DNA of 31,500 bases. Source: OFTM10 sp964196195 (GTDB lineage Bacteria > Actinomycetota > Acidimicrobiia > Acidimicrobiales > Aldehydirespiratoraceae). Numbering within the stretch: position 1 is the stretch's first letter; each line of letters starts with the position of its first letter. The translations under genes and the position numbers were made by a program. This document shows positions 21,125-29,479 of the stretch, one piece after another. A model generated the notes under the pieces. The model saw only the letters and a program-made list of their open reading frames with translations. It did not search any database and was not told the DNA's origin. The stretch lies in NCBI GenBank assembly GCA_964196195.1, contig CAXMSE010000011.1, forward strand, positions 1-31,500, written 5' to 3'.

Positions 21125-21148
21125 GCCGGACGGGAGACACCCGTCGGC
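21125..21148 (+). promoter_or_regulatory. Leader hairpin before the OsmC-like gene
   Basis: GACGGG and CCCGTC pair around AGACA, extended by GCC/GGC across one bulged G. It would form in the 5' leader just before the AAGGAGA ribosome binding site (21154-21160), which it leaves free. Confidence 0.35.
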
Positions 21149-21169
21149 ACGACAAGGAGACACACCGAA

Positions 21170-21739
21170 ATGACCATCACCGAGACCCCCGCCTTTCCGA
21201 ATGGCGTCAATGTGGAAGCCCTCCTGGGCGCCCGCGAGATGTTCAAGACCGACACCTCGCTCACCCAGTTCCAGTGGCGAGCTCGCAACGAGTGGGTGAA
21301 CGGCACCCACAGCCGGACCGTCATCGACGACTTCCGCGGTGCGGGGGACGAGCAGGCCCACAAGGCGGCCGTGACCCACGATGCCGACCACCCGGCGCTG
21401 TTCGCGGCGGAGGACAACGGCTCGACCCCCGTCGAGTTCGTCCTCCACGCCCTGGCCTCCTGCCTCACTGGCGGCATCGCGGCGGTGGCCGCCAACCGCG
21501 GCGTGACGCTCAACTCGGTCACCTCCAGCATCGAGGGCGACATGGACCTCCAGGGGATCCTCGGCATGGATCGCAACGTGCGCAACGGCTACAGCGCCAT
21601 CCGCATCAGCTTCGAGGTCGACGCCGACGCGGACGCCGAGACCGTCGAGGCCATCGTCGCTCAGTCGCGGAATCGCTCCGCTGTCTACGACGTCCTCACC
21701 GGCAACGTCCCGGTCGAGATCGACGTCGTCACGAAGTGA
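21170..21739 (+). CDS. OsmC-like protein
   Basis: This 189-residue protein starts at ATG 21170 with AAGGAGA 9 nt upstream. It has the OsmC fold signature, PVEFVLHALASCLTGGIAAV, with the conserved Cys of the second helix, preceded by DHPALFAAEDNGSTPVEF and followed by GMDRNVRNGYSAIRISFEVD. True OsmC/Ohr hydroperoxide reductases use two cysteines; I find only this one in the protein. It therefore belongs to the one-cysteine OsmC-like branch, and peroxidase activity by the standard mechanism is doubtful. It is the first gene of a cluster with two flavoenzymes and a regulator, behind the triple-repeat operator. A role in handling reactive or thiol-reactive products of the flavoenzymes is an inference. 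Confidence 0.88.
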   Translation: MTITETPAFPNGVNVEALLGAREMFKTDTSLTQFQWRARNEWVNGTHSRTVIDDFRGAGDEQAHKAAVTHDADHPALFAAEDNGSTPVEFVLHALASCLTGGIAAVAANRGVTLNSVTSSIEGDMDLQGILGMDRNVRNGYSAIRISFEVDADADAETVEAIVAQSRNRSAVYDVLTGNVPVEIDVVTK

Positions 21740-21850
21740 GCACCCGGCTACGCCAACCGGGCCGGTGAGACGGGATCCCCCGCCCACCGGCCCGGTTCGC
21801 TACCCGGCCCGACCATCCCGTTCTCACATCTCTTCAAGGAACCCTTCGCA

Positions 21851-23101
21851 ATGAACATCCACAACACCGTCACCATCGTCGGCGCCGGACAGGCCGGCCT
21901 CGCAATGAGCAAGCACCTCACCGACCACGGTGTCGACCATGTCGTGCTCGAGCGGGGTCGGGTCGCCGAGCGTTGGCGCTCAGAACGCTGGGACTCCCTG
22001 CGCCTCCTCACCCCCAACTGGATGAGCCGCCTCCCGTCCTGGCACTACCAGGGGTCCGATCCCCACGGCTTCATGACCATGCCCGAGATCACCACCTACC
22101 TCGCCGACTTCGCGGGGTCGTTCTCGGCCCCCGTCCTCGACGAGACGACCGTCTTTCGAGCCCGTCGCACCGATTCGGGCTTCACGCTCGACACCAACCG
22201 GGGCCCGGTGTCCAGCCGCTTCCTCGTTGTGGCGACCGGCGCGGCCGCCGTGCCCGCCATCCCCGACATCGCCGGCACTCTCCCCGGCCACGTCCACCAG
22301 ACGTCGCCCAAGCACTACAAGAACCCGGGAGGACTCCCCGAGGGCCGCGTGCTCATCGTTGGTGCCTCGGCCTCCGGAGTGCAGCTGGCCGACGAGATCC
22401 ACGCCTCCGGTCGACCGGTGACCCTGGCCGTTGGCTCCCACACCCGGGTGCCGCGCACCTATCGCGGATTCGACATCCAGCTGTGGCTCGACCTGATGGG
22501 CGTGCTCGACCGCCAATACGACACGGTCACCGACATCGACGCCGCGCGACGCTCCCCGTCGCTGCAGCTCGTGGGTGGCCAGGACGGCCGCGATCTCGAC
22601 CTCGTTGCCCTTCAGGCCCGCGGCATCGAGCTCGCCGGTCGACTGAAGAGTGTCGACGGGCGCACCGTCTCCTTTGCCGACGATCTTGCGCAGACATGCA
22701 CCAAAGCCGACTCCGTCAACCGACGGATGCTCGGCCGCATCGACGACTGGGCCGTCGAGGCGGGTCTGAATCTCGAGATCGATGAGCCCACCCGCCCCCT
22801 GCCCGTCGACACCTCCAACGCGGTCGACCGCGTCGATGTGGGCGCCAACGGCATCAGAACAGTGCTGTGGGCCACCGGCTATCGCCCCGACTTCTCATGG
22901 ATCGACATGGATGTCGTCGATGCCTCGGGCGTGATCGCCCACGACGGCGGGGTCGTCACCGCCGTGCCCGGCATGTACCTGCTCGGTTTGCCGTTCATGC
23001 GCACCCGCCGGTCCACGTTCATCGACGGTGTCGGCGCCGACGCCCGGGTTCTCAGCGATCACCTGATCGCCCGCCTCGCGCGCTCCGGTGCCGCCGTCTA
23101 A
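21851..23101 (+). CDS. FAD/NAD(P)-dependent flavin monooxygenase-like protein
   Basis: This 416-residue protein has an N-terminal FAD-binding Rossmann motif, VTIVGAGQAGLAMSKHL, then LERGRVAERWRSERWDSLRL and LTPNWMSRLPSW, typical of the CzcO / YUC-like flavin monooxygenases. A second dinucleotide motif is at VLIVGASASGVQLADEI. The closing motif LWATGYRPDFSWID matches the family's ATG-Y/F signature. Such enzymes use NADPH and O2 to hydroxylate or oxygenate small organic molecules, or oxidise amines and ketones. The substrate is unknown. It is 111 bases after the OsmC-like gene, with AAGGA about 10 nt before ATG 21851, and 41 bases before the next flavoenzyme. Confidence 0.87.
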   Translation: MNIHNTVTIVGAGQAGLAMSKHLTDHGVDHVVLERGRVAERWRSERWDSLRLLTPNWMSRLPSWHYQGSDPHGFMTMPEITTYLADFAGSFSAPVLDETTVFRARRTDSGFTLDTNRGPVSSRFLVVATGAAAVPAIPDIAGTLPGHVHQTSPKHYKNPGGLPEGRVLIVGASASGVQLADEIHASGRPVTLAVGSHTRVPRTYRGFDIQLWLDLMGVLDRQYDTVTDIDAARRSPSLQLVGGQDGRDLDLVALQARGIELAGRLKSVDGRTVSFADDLAQTCTKADSVNRRMLGRIDDWAVEAGLNLEIDEPTRPLPVDTSNAVDRVDVGANGIRTVLWATGYRPDFSWIDMDVVDASGVIAHDGGVVTAVPGMYLLGLPFMRTRRSTFIDGVGADARVLSDHLIARLARSGAAV

Positions 23102-23142
23102 CCCGACCGACCAGCCAACGATCACCTACAGGAGAAAGACCG

Positions 23143-24339
23143 ATGATCACCACCGACACCACCATCACCCCGCTGGACGACCACTACGACGTGGTTGTTG
23201 TCGGGGCCCGCGCCGCCGGCGCCGCCACCGCGATGCGACTCGCCCGGTCCGGGCTCAATGTCGCCGCTATCGACAAGGGCACCTATGGCAGCGACACGCT
23301 CTCGACTCACGCGCTTGCCCGGTCCGGCGTGCTGTTGCTCAGCCAGTGGGGCGTGCTCGACGCCATACGGGAGGCTGGTACCCCGAGGGCAAGCCAGGTG
23401 CGCTTTCACTACGGCGACACCGATGTCAGCATCGAGATGAAGCCCCGGGGCGATGTCGACGGGCTCTATTCGCCCCGACGCACCGTTCTCGATCGCAGCC
23501 TGGTCGACGCGGCGGTCGACGCCGGAGCGACGGTCCGCCACGGTACCCCCGTGGGCAGAGTCGTGCGCGACGACCGGGGACGGGTTGCCGGGGTCGAGAT
23601 CGACGATGCCGGGGTCCACCGGACGATCGGGGCCCGGTTTGTGGTGGGCGCCGACGGGATGCAGTCCCGGATCGCTGAGCAGGTCGGCTCGACCATTCTT
23701 CACCGTGAGCGGGTGAGCAGTGCCCTCATCTACGCTTACTTCTCCGGCGTGGCCGATCCTCACGTGGTCGAGAACGACTTCCGCGTCGGTCAAGCCGCCG
23801 GTGTCATACCGACGAACAAGGGCGAGACGTGCGTCTGGATCGCCATCCCCGGTACCGACTTCCGCCGCCACGTCGAGAACGGAGTCGAGGCCGCCTTCAC
23901 CCGCAGCGTCGATTCCTCCCCAGGATTGCGCACTCGGTTGGACGGGGCGACCCGAGTATCGCGATTCCGGAGCTGGCCAGGTCAGCCGGGATTCCTTCGC
24001 CAGAGCTGGGGCTCGGGATGGGCGCTCGTCGGTGACAGCGCCTACTTCAAGGATCCGATCAGTGCCCACGGGATCACCGACGCTCTCATCGGAGCCGAGC
24101 TTCTGTCCGACGCGCTCGTGGCGGTGGCACGCGGCGCCGACGAGGGGTCCGCCTTGAACGCGTATCAGCGTGAGCGCAACCGGCTGGCCGCACCGATGAT
24201 GCCTGCGGTCGCCCGTCTGGCCGGCTTCGGATGGGACAACACCAACGTTGAAGACGCATTCCGGGCCATGAGCGCCGCCATGCGCACCGAGTGGGATCAC
24301 CTCGAGGCCCGCAACCTCACGAGTGCAATGGCTGCGTGA
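23143..24339 (+). CDS. FAD-dependent oxidoreductase (geranylgeranyl-reductase / aromatic hydroxylase type)
   Basis: This 398-residue protein starts at ATG 23143 behind AGGAGAAAGACCG; the frame is open further upstream but without a ribosome binding site. The FAD motif is YDVVVVGARAAGAATAMRLA, with a DRSLVDAAVDAGATVRHGTP segment, VVGADGMQSRIAEQVG, and the second FAD motif GDSAYFKDPISAHGITDALI. This is the order of the PHBH / geranylgeranyl reductase group. Members reduce isoprenoid double bonds, hydroxylate aromatics or halogenate. The halogenase hallmark W-x-W-x-I-P is not seen: the corresponding place reads CVWIAIPG. It follows the monooxygenase gene in the same transcription unit. Confidence 0.87.
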   Translation: MITTDTTITPLDDHYDVVVVGARAAGAATAMRLARSGLNVAAIDKGTYGSDTLSTHALARSGVLLLSQWGVLDAIREAGTPRASQVRFHYGDTDVSIEMKPRGDVDGLYSPRRTVLDRSLVDAAVDAGATVRHGTPVGRVVRDDRGRVAGVEIDDAGVHRTIGARFVVGADGMQSRIAEQVGSTILHRERVSSALIYAYFSGVADPHVVENDFRVGQAAGVIPTNKGETCVWIAIPGTDFRRHVENGVEAAFTRSVDSSPGLRTRLDGATRVSRFRSWPGQPGFLRQSWGSGWALVGDSAYFKDPISAHGITDALIGAELLSDALVAVARGADEGSALNAYQRERNRLAAPMMPAVARLAGFGWDNTNVEDAFRAMSAAMRTEWDHLEARNLTSAMAA

Positions 24340-24411
24340 CCGACCCGAGACGGGACGAAACACGGGGACGGTGGCAGACTGCCGGTTGGCGAGCCGGAGG
24401 GGGACCCGGGG

Positions 24412-27306
24412 ATGATCTATCGGTTCGAGGACTGCGACCTCGATACGGCGACCCAGGAGTTCCGTCGAGCCGGACAGCCGATTCACCTCGAGCCTCAGGT
24501 TTTCAGTGTGCTTGAGTATCTGGTCCGCAACCGCGACCGCGTGGTCACCAAGATCGATCTGCTCGACGACGTGTGGGGCGACCGATTCGTGTCGGAGTCG
24601 GCGCTGACGTCGAGGATCAAGTCGGTCCGGAGTTCATGTGGTGATACGGGGCGGGAGCAGCGGGTCCTCAGGACGGTGCATGGACGCGGCTATCGGTTCA
24701 TCGCTCCCGTCGAGGAGCGCCGTGGGGGCAGAGCAACCGTCGACGCAACCAGGAGCGCGCCCTCCGCTGGGTCGGGAAGCGTCGTTGGTCGAGTCGACGA
24801 CATCGACCGACTCGAGTCGGCCCTGGCCGCCGCCGCGGCCGGTAGCCGGCAGGCCGTCTTCGTCACCGGCGCGCCGGGGGTCGGCAAGTCGACGGTCGTG
24901 GCCGAGCTGCTGGAGCGAACCGATGACGCCGACGGGTGGTCGGTCATGCGGGGCCAATGTCTGCAACAACGGGGCGGCACCGAGCCGTACTTCGCGGTGC
25001 TCGATGCGTTGTCGCATCTGGCCCGATCGGAGGGGGTCGAGGTCGTGGACGGGCTCGAGCGGCACGCGCCTTCATGGCTGGCCCAGATGCCGTCGTTGGT
25101 CGACGACGAGCGGGCCCGCCGTCTGCAACATCGCCTGCTCGGCTCGACCTCGCAGCGGATGCTCCGCGAGGGCGTCGAAGTGGTCGAAGGCCTCGCGGGC
25201 ACAAGGCCCGTGATTCTCATAATCGAAGACCTGCAGTGGGCCGATGGTTGCACCTTGGACGTGCTCGAGTTGCTCGTGCAGCGCAGCGAGCCGGCCTCCC
25301 TGCTCGTCATCGGCACCAGTCGGACAGAGGCGGGACCAGCTGGCGATCTGATCTCGGATCTGACCGGGGCCGGTCGCTCGGTCGAGGTTCGACTGGGCGG
25401 GCTCGATGACGAGGCGGTGGATGCCCTGGTTGCGGACTGGTTCGGAGGTCCGGCTGTTCCCGACGAGTTGCTCGACGTGATCCGGCGGCGGGGGGCCGGG
25501 ATCCCGCTCTTTGTCCAGGAGATCCTCGCAACTTGGGTTCGGCGGGGTCATGTGAACGTCGATGGTGAGCACGTGGTCCTGCGAGCTCCTGTCGCCGAGA
25601 TCGAGGCCACTGTTCCTGAGGGGGTGCAGCAACTGATCGAGCGCCAGTTGGCCGAGCTCGACCCCGATCAGGTCGCCACGCTGGAGGCTGCGGCCGTGGT
25701 CGGGACGGAGTTCGATGGAGCGAGCACCGCGGCCGGGCTCGGGCGTCCCCTGCCGGAGGTCGAGGCGGTTCTCGGTTCGATGGGGCGAAACCTGCCGTAC
25801 GTCGATGCGCTGGGTGGGAGCTCATGGCCTGACGGCACGGTCTCGACACGATTCTCGTTCACCCACGACCTCTATCGCCTCGCCGTATACGAGCGGACAT
25901 CCGCGGCCCGGCGGGCCGCCCTCCACGGCGCGATCGGCGAGGCCATCGAGAGGGGTCATCAGTCTCAGATCGATGAGTCCGTGACCACGCTTGCTCATCA
26001 CTTCGGGTACAGCGGCGACAACCGGCGGGCCGTGAAGTACCTCACCCGGGCCGGCGAGCGGGCCGCGGCTCGTAGTGCTCACAGCCACGCTGCCGGTTAT
26101 CTCCTGGACGCGCTCGAACGCGTCGGCCAGTTCGCCGCCGGCCCTGATCGCAACGATGCCGAGCTACAGGTGCGTATGGCCCTCGGGCCGACGTTGGTGG
26201 CGGTGCGGGGTTGGTTCGGTGCCGAGGTCTCCGAGAACTACGAGAGGGCGATGGAGCTCTGCGACGCTCGCCCCGTGCCCTGCCACGAGGCGGCGATGGC
26301 CCGCTACGGGCTGGCCACGGTCACCGAGCTTCGGGGCGAGTACGAGCGGACCGAGGAACTGCTCCTGCCGCTGTTGGACGACACGGCGGGTGAGCTGGCC
26401 GTCGAGACCAGCGAGCTGCTCGCCTGTTCGACGTTTCACCAGGGGGCATTCCGCCGATCGTTCGACCTGGCTCGTACGGTGGTCGACTCCGAGGATGAGA
26501 TCGGCTCCAGCGTTCTGATGGCTCGGATGGCCGAACACCCAGAGGCGGCGTGCAATTCGTGGGCGTCTCTCGCGGCCTGGTTCCTGGGGAGGTCCGACGA
26601 GTCGCTGCTGCTGGCCGAGCGGGCGATCGAGGTCGGCGAGGCGAACCTCTACGCCCTGTCCACGGCGCGGGTACAGCGAGCCTTCCTGCACCAGTACCGC
26701 AACGAGCCCGAGGACTGCGGCCGCTGGGCCGACGAGGCCATCGCCCTCGCCGACGAACAGGGTTTCCCGATGCGGTCGCTGCAGGCCGGCATGCTCCGGG
26801 GGTGGGTCGAGGCCGTCACCGGCTCACCGGAAGCCGGCGCCGACCGAATCGCAACGACCCTCGAGCGGTACCGGTCGGTCAGGGTCCGCCTGGCCGAGCC
26901 CTATTTCGTGGCGCTCGAGGCCGAGGCCCGCCTGCTGGCGGGTGACACCCGTACTGCCGGCGAAGCGCTCGATGAGGCGGAGTCGATCACGCGCCAGACG
27001 TCCCGGCAGTTCTTCCACGAGCCGGAGCTCTACCGGCTCAGGGCCCGGTGGCACATCGATCGGGAGGGTGCCGGAGCAGTCGACGCTGCACGCGAGGCCC
27101 TCGACCAAAGCATGGCAACCGCGCGACAGCTCTCCTCGCCGCCGCTTCAACTCCGTGCTGCGGTCGATCGGCTGAGGCTTGAGCGAGACCACGGCGACGC
27201 CGATCCATGGAGGGCGCCGGTCGAGGTTCTGGTGGCCGGATACGCAGGGCAAGTCGAGATCGCTGACGTCCTGGCGGCGAGAGAGACGCTGTCCTTGAGC
27301 GAGTGA
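24412..27306 (+). CDS. Winged-helix / AAA ATPase / TPR transcriptional regulator
   Basis: This 964-residue protein has residues 1-100 as an OmpR/CadC-type winged helix: MIYRFEDCDLDTATQEFRRA, HLEPQVFSVLEYLVRNRDRV, a recognition helix within VSESALTSRIKSVRSS, and wing VHGRGYRFIAPV. From ~123 it is a STAND-like ATPase with Walker A GAPGVGKST (153-161) and Walker B VILIIEDLQWAD (267-278). From ~560 to the end it is TPR-like helices (AARSAHSHAAGYLLDALERV; EEALDEAES-type repeats). In this class, ligand or protein binding to the TPR part releases the ATPase so that the DNA-binding domain can act. It starts 72 bases after the FAD oxidoreductase, with AGGGGGA upstream, and is the likely activator of the 21061 operator. 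Confidence 0.88.
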   Translation: MIYRFEDCDLDTATQEFRRAGQPIHLEPQVFSVLEYLVRNRDRVVTKIDLLDDVWGDRFVSESALTSRIKSVRSSCGDTGREQRVLRTVHGRGYRFIAPVEERRGGRATVDATRSAPSAGSGSVVGRVDDIDRLESALAAAAAGSRQAVFVTGAPGVGKSTVVAELLERTDDADGWSVMRGQCLQQRGGTEPYFAVLDALSHLARSEGVEVVDGLERHAPSWLAQMPSLVDDERARRLQHRLLGSTSQRMLREGVEVVEGLAGTRPVILIIEDLQWADGCTLDVLELLVQRSEPASLLVIGTSRTEAGPAGDLISDLTGAGRSVEVRLGGLDDEAVDALVADWFGGPAVPDELLDVIRRRGAGIPLFVQEILATWVRRGHVNVDGEHVVLRAPVAEIEATVPEGVQQLIERQLAELDPDQVATLEAAAVVGTEFDGASTAAGLGRPLPEVEAVLGSMGRNLPYVDALGGSSWPDGTVSTRFSFTHDLYRLAVYERTSAARRAALHGAIGEAIERGHQSQIDESVTTLAHHFGYSGDNRRAVKYLTRAGERAAARSAHSHAAGYLLDALERVGQFAAGPDRNDAELQVRMALGPTLVAVRGWFGAEVSENYERAMELCDARPVPCHEAAMARYGLATVTELRGEYERTEELLLPLLDDTAGELAVETSELLACSTFHQGAFRRSFDLARTVVDSEDEIGSSVLMARMAEHPEAACNSWASLAAWFLGRSDESLLLAERAIEVGEANLYALSTARVQRAFLHQYRNEPEDCGRWADEAIALADEQGFPMRSLQAGMLRGWVEAVTGSPEAGADRIATTLERYRSVRVRLAEPYFVALEAEARLLAGDTRTAGEALDEAESITRQTSRQFFHEPELYRLRARWHIDREGAGAVDAAREALDQSMATARQLSSPPLQLRAAVDRLRLERDHGDADPWRAPVEVLVAGYAGQVEIADVLAARETLSLSE

Positions 27307-27433
27307 TAACCGGCGCCAGTCCAGCTCGACGGGCTGGTGATCGTGCTGGGGTCCGCCCTGCTCGTCTCGCGGGCTCCAAGGCTTGCGGCTCAGCCTTCGG
27401 TTTCTTCGAGTTGACGCGCGCGGCAGCCGGTTC

Positions 27434-27460
27434 TCGCGGCGCCGGTTGTCAACGCCGCGA
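27434..27460. terminator. Hairpin between convergent genes, candidate bidirectional terminator
   Basis: TCGCGGCG and CGCCGCGA pair over 8 bp around an 11-base loop. It is placed between the ends of the regulator gene and the PPOX-class gene. No T-tract is present on either side. The rest of 27307-27536 holds no gene I recognise. Confidence 0.4.
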
Positions 27461-27536
27461 TGGCGACCTCGTCATCCGGCTAGGTGTGGATCGTCGGCTC
27501 TGGCGAACCAGGCGGCACCAACGGGATGCGAAGTCG

Positions 27537-27932
27537 TCAGGCTTCGTCGAGGGTGACGATGACGGCGCAGTCGTTCGGGTGGCCGCCCCGTCGGAGGAGC
27601 CGCTGTAGGGAATGGACGCTGTTGATGAGAGTCAGCTGGAACCCGTACTTCTGGCGAACCTCGGCGTGAATGGCGTCGAACTCGTCGCCGGCGACGACCG
27701 CGGTGCTGCCTGACCGCGGTGACGTGCCCTGCTTCACCCGGCCACGCGCATCGCACGGCTGGAGTTCGACACGGCTGTTGTTGGCGAGCCGCTTGATCTT
27801 CCAGGTGTGCGAGGAAGTGATGAAACCGACGCGCCCATCTCCCGCATCTACCGGCCAGACCGGTCCCGGTTTGGGCGTTCCGTCCTTCTTGAAGGTCGTG
27901 AATGCCATGTACTTCTCGTCAGCGAGGCTCAT
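27537..27932 (-). CDS. PPOX-class F420-dependent protein (TIGR03666 / Rv2061 type)
   Basis: This 131-residue protein is a split-barrel flavin/F420-binding fold. SLADEKYMAFTTFKKDGTPK is the family's opening, followed by PVWPVDAGDGRVGFITSSHT, WKIKRLANNSRVELQPCDAR and GRVKQGTSPRSGSTAVV; this text closely follows the TIGR03666 group. Members bind F420 or FMN and reduce small substrates; none can be named here. The start ATG 27932 is used because the conserved part begins there; the longer frame to 28025 adds 31 non-conserved residues. No good ribosome binding site is seen. It is convergent with the winged-helix regulator gene. Confidence 0.87.
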   Translation of the reverse strand: MSLADEKYMAFTTFKKDGTPKPGPVWPVDAGDGRVGFITSSHTWKIKRLANNSRVELQPCDARGRVKQGTSPRSGSTAVVAGDEFDAIHAEVRQKYGFQLTLINSVHSLQRLLRRGGHPNDCAVIVTLDEA

Positions 27933-28185
27933 GGCCCAAGCGTAGGGCCCAGTCGCACCCGACGGCTGATAGCGGTACGCAACGGATCGCGGAGTCTCCA
28001 CGCACGCCGCGTGAACGAGCGGCAAGTGGCGTCGACACCGACTGCTCGGGGATCTCGACTATGCCTGCTTTGGCGATGATCTCGAGGATCTGGAGCTTGA
28101 GTCGGTGCCATGCCTCACAACGAGCAGGGGTCATCTCCAAAGACGAGTTCTCGGGACGTATGACGAGGGTTATCTCCTTGGCCAT
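27919..28185 (-). CDS. Possible small protein upstream of the PPOX-class gene, uncertain
   Basis: The frame from ATG 28185 begins MAKEITLVIRPENSSLEMTP, then ARCEAWHRLKLQILEIIAKA and GIVEIPEQSV, which looks like real protein. The second half (LAARSRGVRGDSAIRCVPLS) looks less so. The stop lies 11 bases inside the PPOX gene, which would allow coupling. It may be a small gene or an N-terminal remnant. Together with the zinc-ribbon gene this covers most of 27933-28453; 28210-28453 shows nothing. Confidence 0.35.
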   Translation of the reverse strand: MAKEITLVIRPENSSLEMTPARCEAWHRLKLQILEIIAKAGIVEIPEQSVSTPLAARSRGVRGDSAIRCVPLSAVGCDWALRLGHEPR

Positions 28186-28453
28186 GATCGCCGTTTCGTC
28201 GGCTGTCACCCGTTCCGATTCGTTTATCTGATCCTTTCAAACATTGAAACCCTCACGCCTGAGTAGCGACCCGCCGTGCCTGAAGCAGCAGGAAACCCGG
28301 CGAGCTCGCATCGAAGAGCCGACACGAGAGCGAAGTGGCAACTGGTGCCCGCACCATGTGGCGGCCGCGGCGTTGGTGCGGAGTACAGCACACCTACAGC
28401 CTCCCTCCGCCTCACCTAGATGTGCCTGCGACGGGTTAGGTAGTGTCAGTGAT

Positions 28454-28651
28454 GTGACCCGGAAACCCTCTCGCTGCCCGAGCTGCGAAGCCGCAGAGAT
28501 AGTCGAAATCGTCTACGGCATGCCAGGACCAGAAACTTTCGCTGCATCCGAGCGCCGCGAGGTGGCCCTGGGCGGCTGCTCCATCGGTGAAAACAATCCG
28601 CAGTGGCATTGCAACACATGCGGAGCCCGGTTTGGAACGGCGGGCTCCTAG
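28454..28651 (+). CDS. Conserved small zinc-ribbon protein
   Basis: This 65-residue protein starts at GTG 28454 (TRKPSRCPSCEAAEIVEIVY follows) and ends with PQWHCNTCGARFGTAGS. Two CxxC knuckles frame a body, GMPGPETFAASERREVALGG followed by CSIGENNPQWHC. I recognise this layout from a widespread small-protein family in which GLPGPE and LGGC are conserved between the knuckles; it has no assigned function. Zinc binding by the two CxxC pairs is expected, and the single Cys in LGGCSI could be a further ligand. It stands alone with no obvious ribosome binding site. Confidence 0.7.
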   Translation: MTRKPSRCPSCEAAEIVEIVYGMPGPETFAASERREVALGGCSIGENNPQWHCNTCGARFGTAGS

Positions 28652-29103
28652 CTCGTCGTGAGGACGGCCTCTATCGGGTGGCTGCGAACAGCGGGTTCGA
28701 TCACATTGTCTGGCGGCCTGCCTGTCCGGAACCCACCGGCACCCTCGCCCACCCCTTGCCGCAGGGCCTCAACCTGACGATGTCGCGCCGCGGCATAGAG
28801 GGTCGAGATTCTTGCGGTACCGGTTGCCGGGAACTCAGGTGTCGGCACCAAGGCGATCTGCTCGGCGTTGCGTTTTCTGGTCGCCTGGTGGGTCTCCCAG
28901 TCGTAACGCGCACGTGAGAGCACAGCCTTTCTCATCTGCCTGTCCACCGACCCCACCTCCCGAAACGAACTGCCTCCTAATGACAACGCACGAGAACGAT
29001 CCGAGTCGCGAAAAATCTCAATCCCGCTGGAAGCTGTATTCGCCATCGGGCTGGGGCCTTGCTGGTGAGACGTAGATCCGAAGAGCCGAAAGGGCTTGCC
29101 TAG
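28652..29103. other. Region without a confident gene
   Basis: The longest frame (minus strand, 28648-29046) has a somewhat protein-like middle, RARYDWETHQATRKRNAEQI followed by ALVPTPEFPATG, but its ends look random and it has no ribosome binding site. I cannot decide between a decayed gene and chance. Confidence 0.3.
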
Positions 29104-29370
29104 TCAGGTGGCGGCCCGAGTCTGAGCCGCCGGTTCCAGGTTGTCGATGAACCCGTTGAAGCCCTTGGTGAACAGCCGGGCGAGCAATGGCCCCTAGATG
29201 TAGGCCAGCGGCCCACCCATGAGTTCGTAGTCGTAGCTCATCGTGAACGGCGTGGTTTCGCCGTCGTCGGAAAGGGTGAACGTCATTGTGGCCTGCTTGA
29301 CAGGTTGCTTCTCGATCTTGTCGATGGCGATCACCATTCTCTCTTCGGGCACCCACTCGGCGGCCCTCTT
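29104..29370 (-). pseudogene. C-terminal half of an SRPBCC family protein with in-frame TAG
   Basis: The frame reads AAEWVPEERMVIAIDKIEKQ, then TMTFTLSDDGETTPFTMSYD, YELMGGPLAYI, then TAG (29194-29196), then in the same frame GPLLARLFTKGFNGFIDNLE and PAAQTRAAT. The pattern YELxGGPL, a gap, then a final helix with LFxKGFxGFxxxLE is typical of SRPBCC (polyketide cyclase / START-like) proteins, so the TAG interrupts what was once one gene. The N-terminal half is missing; a DoxX-like start is joined in front. Confidence 0.6.
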
Positions 29371-29452
29371 CGTTGCCTGTGAGCTTCATCGCTCCGATGC
29401 CGCCCATCGCCATCACGAGCACAATGGTTGTGATCCATTCGAGTATTGCCAC
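29363..29452 (-). pseudogene. N-terminal stub of a DoxX-like membrane protein
   Basis: GTG 29452, with GGAG 6 nt upstream, opens AILEWITTIVLVMAMGGIGA then MKLTGNEEG, the first helix and MKLTG motif of DoxX-family proteins. It then runs out of family similarity exactly where the SRPBCC fragment begins in another frame. A deletion removed the rest of DoxX and the front of the SRPBCC gene. Confidence 0.5.
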
Positions 29453-29479
29453 TGGGGTCTCCGTTTGTTCTCGGCTTAG

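Noticed and set aside
23122..24486. Long minus-strand frame of 454 codons opposite the FAD oxidoreductase
   Set aside because: A typical antisense shadow of a GC-rich gene; composition is Gly/Arg/His-rich and no motif is present, whereas the plus strand has clear FAD motifs.
28648..29046. Minus-strand frame of 132 codons as a gene
   Set aside because: No ribosome binding site, no recognisable motif, ends look random; left as undetermined.
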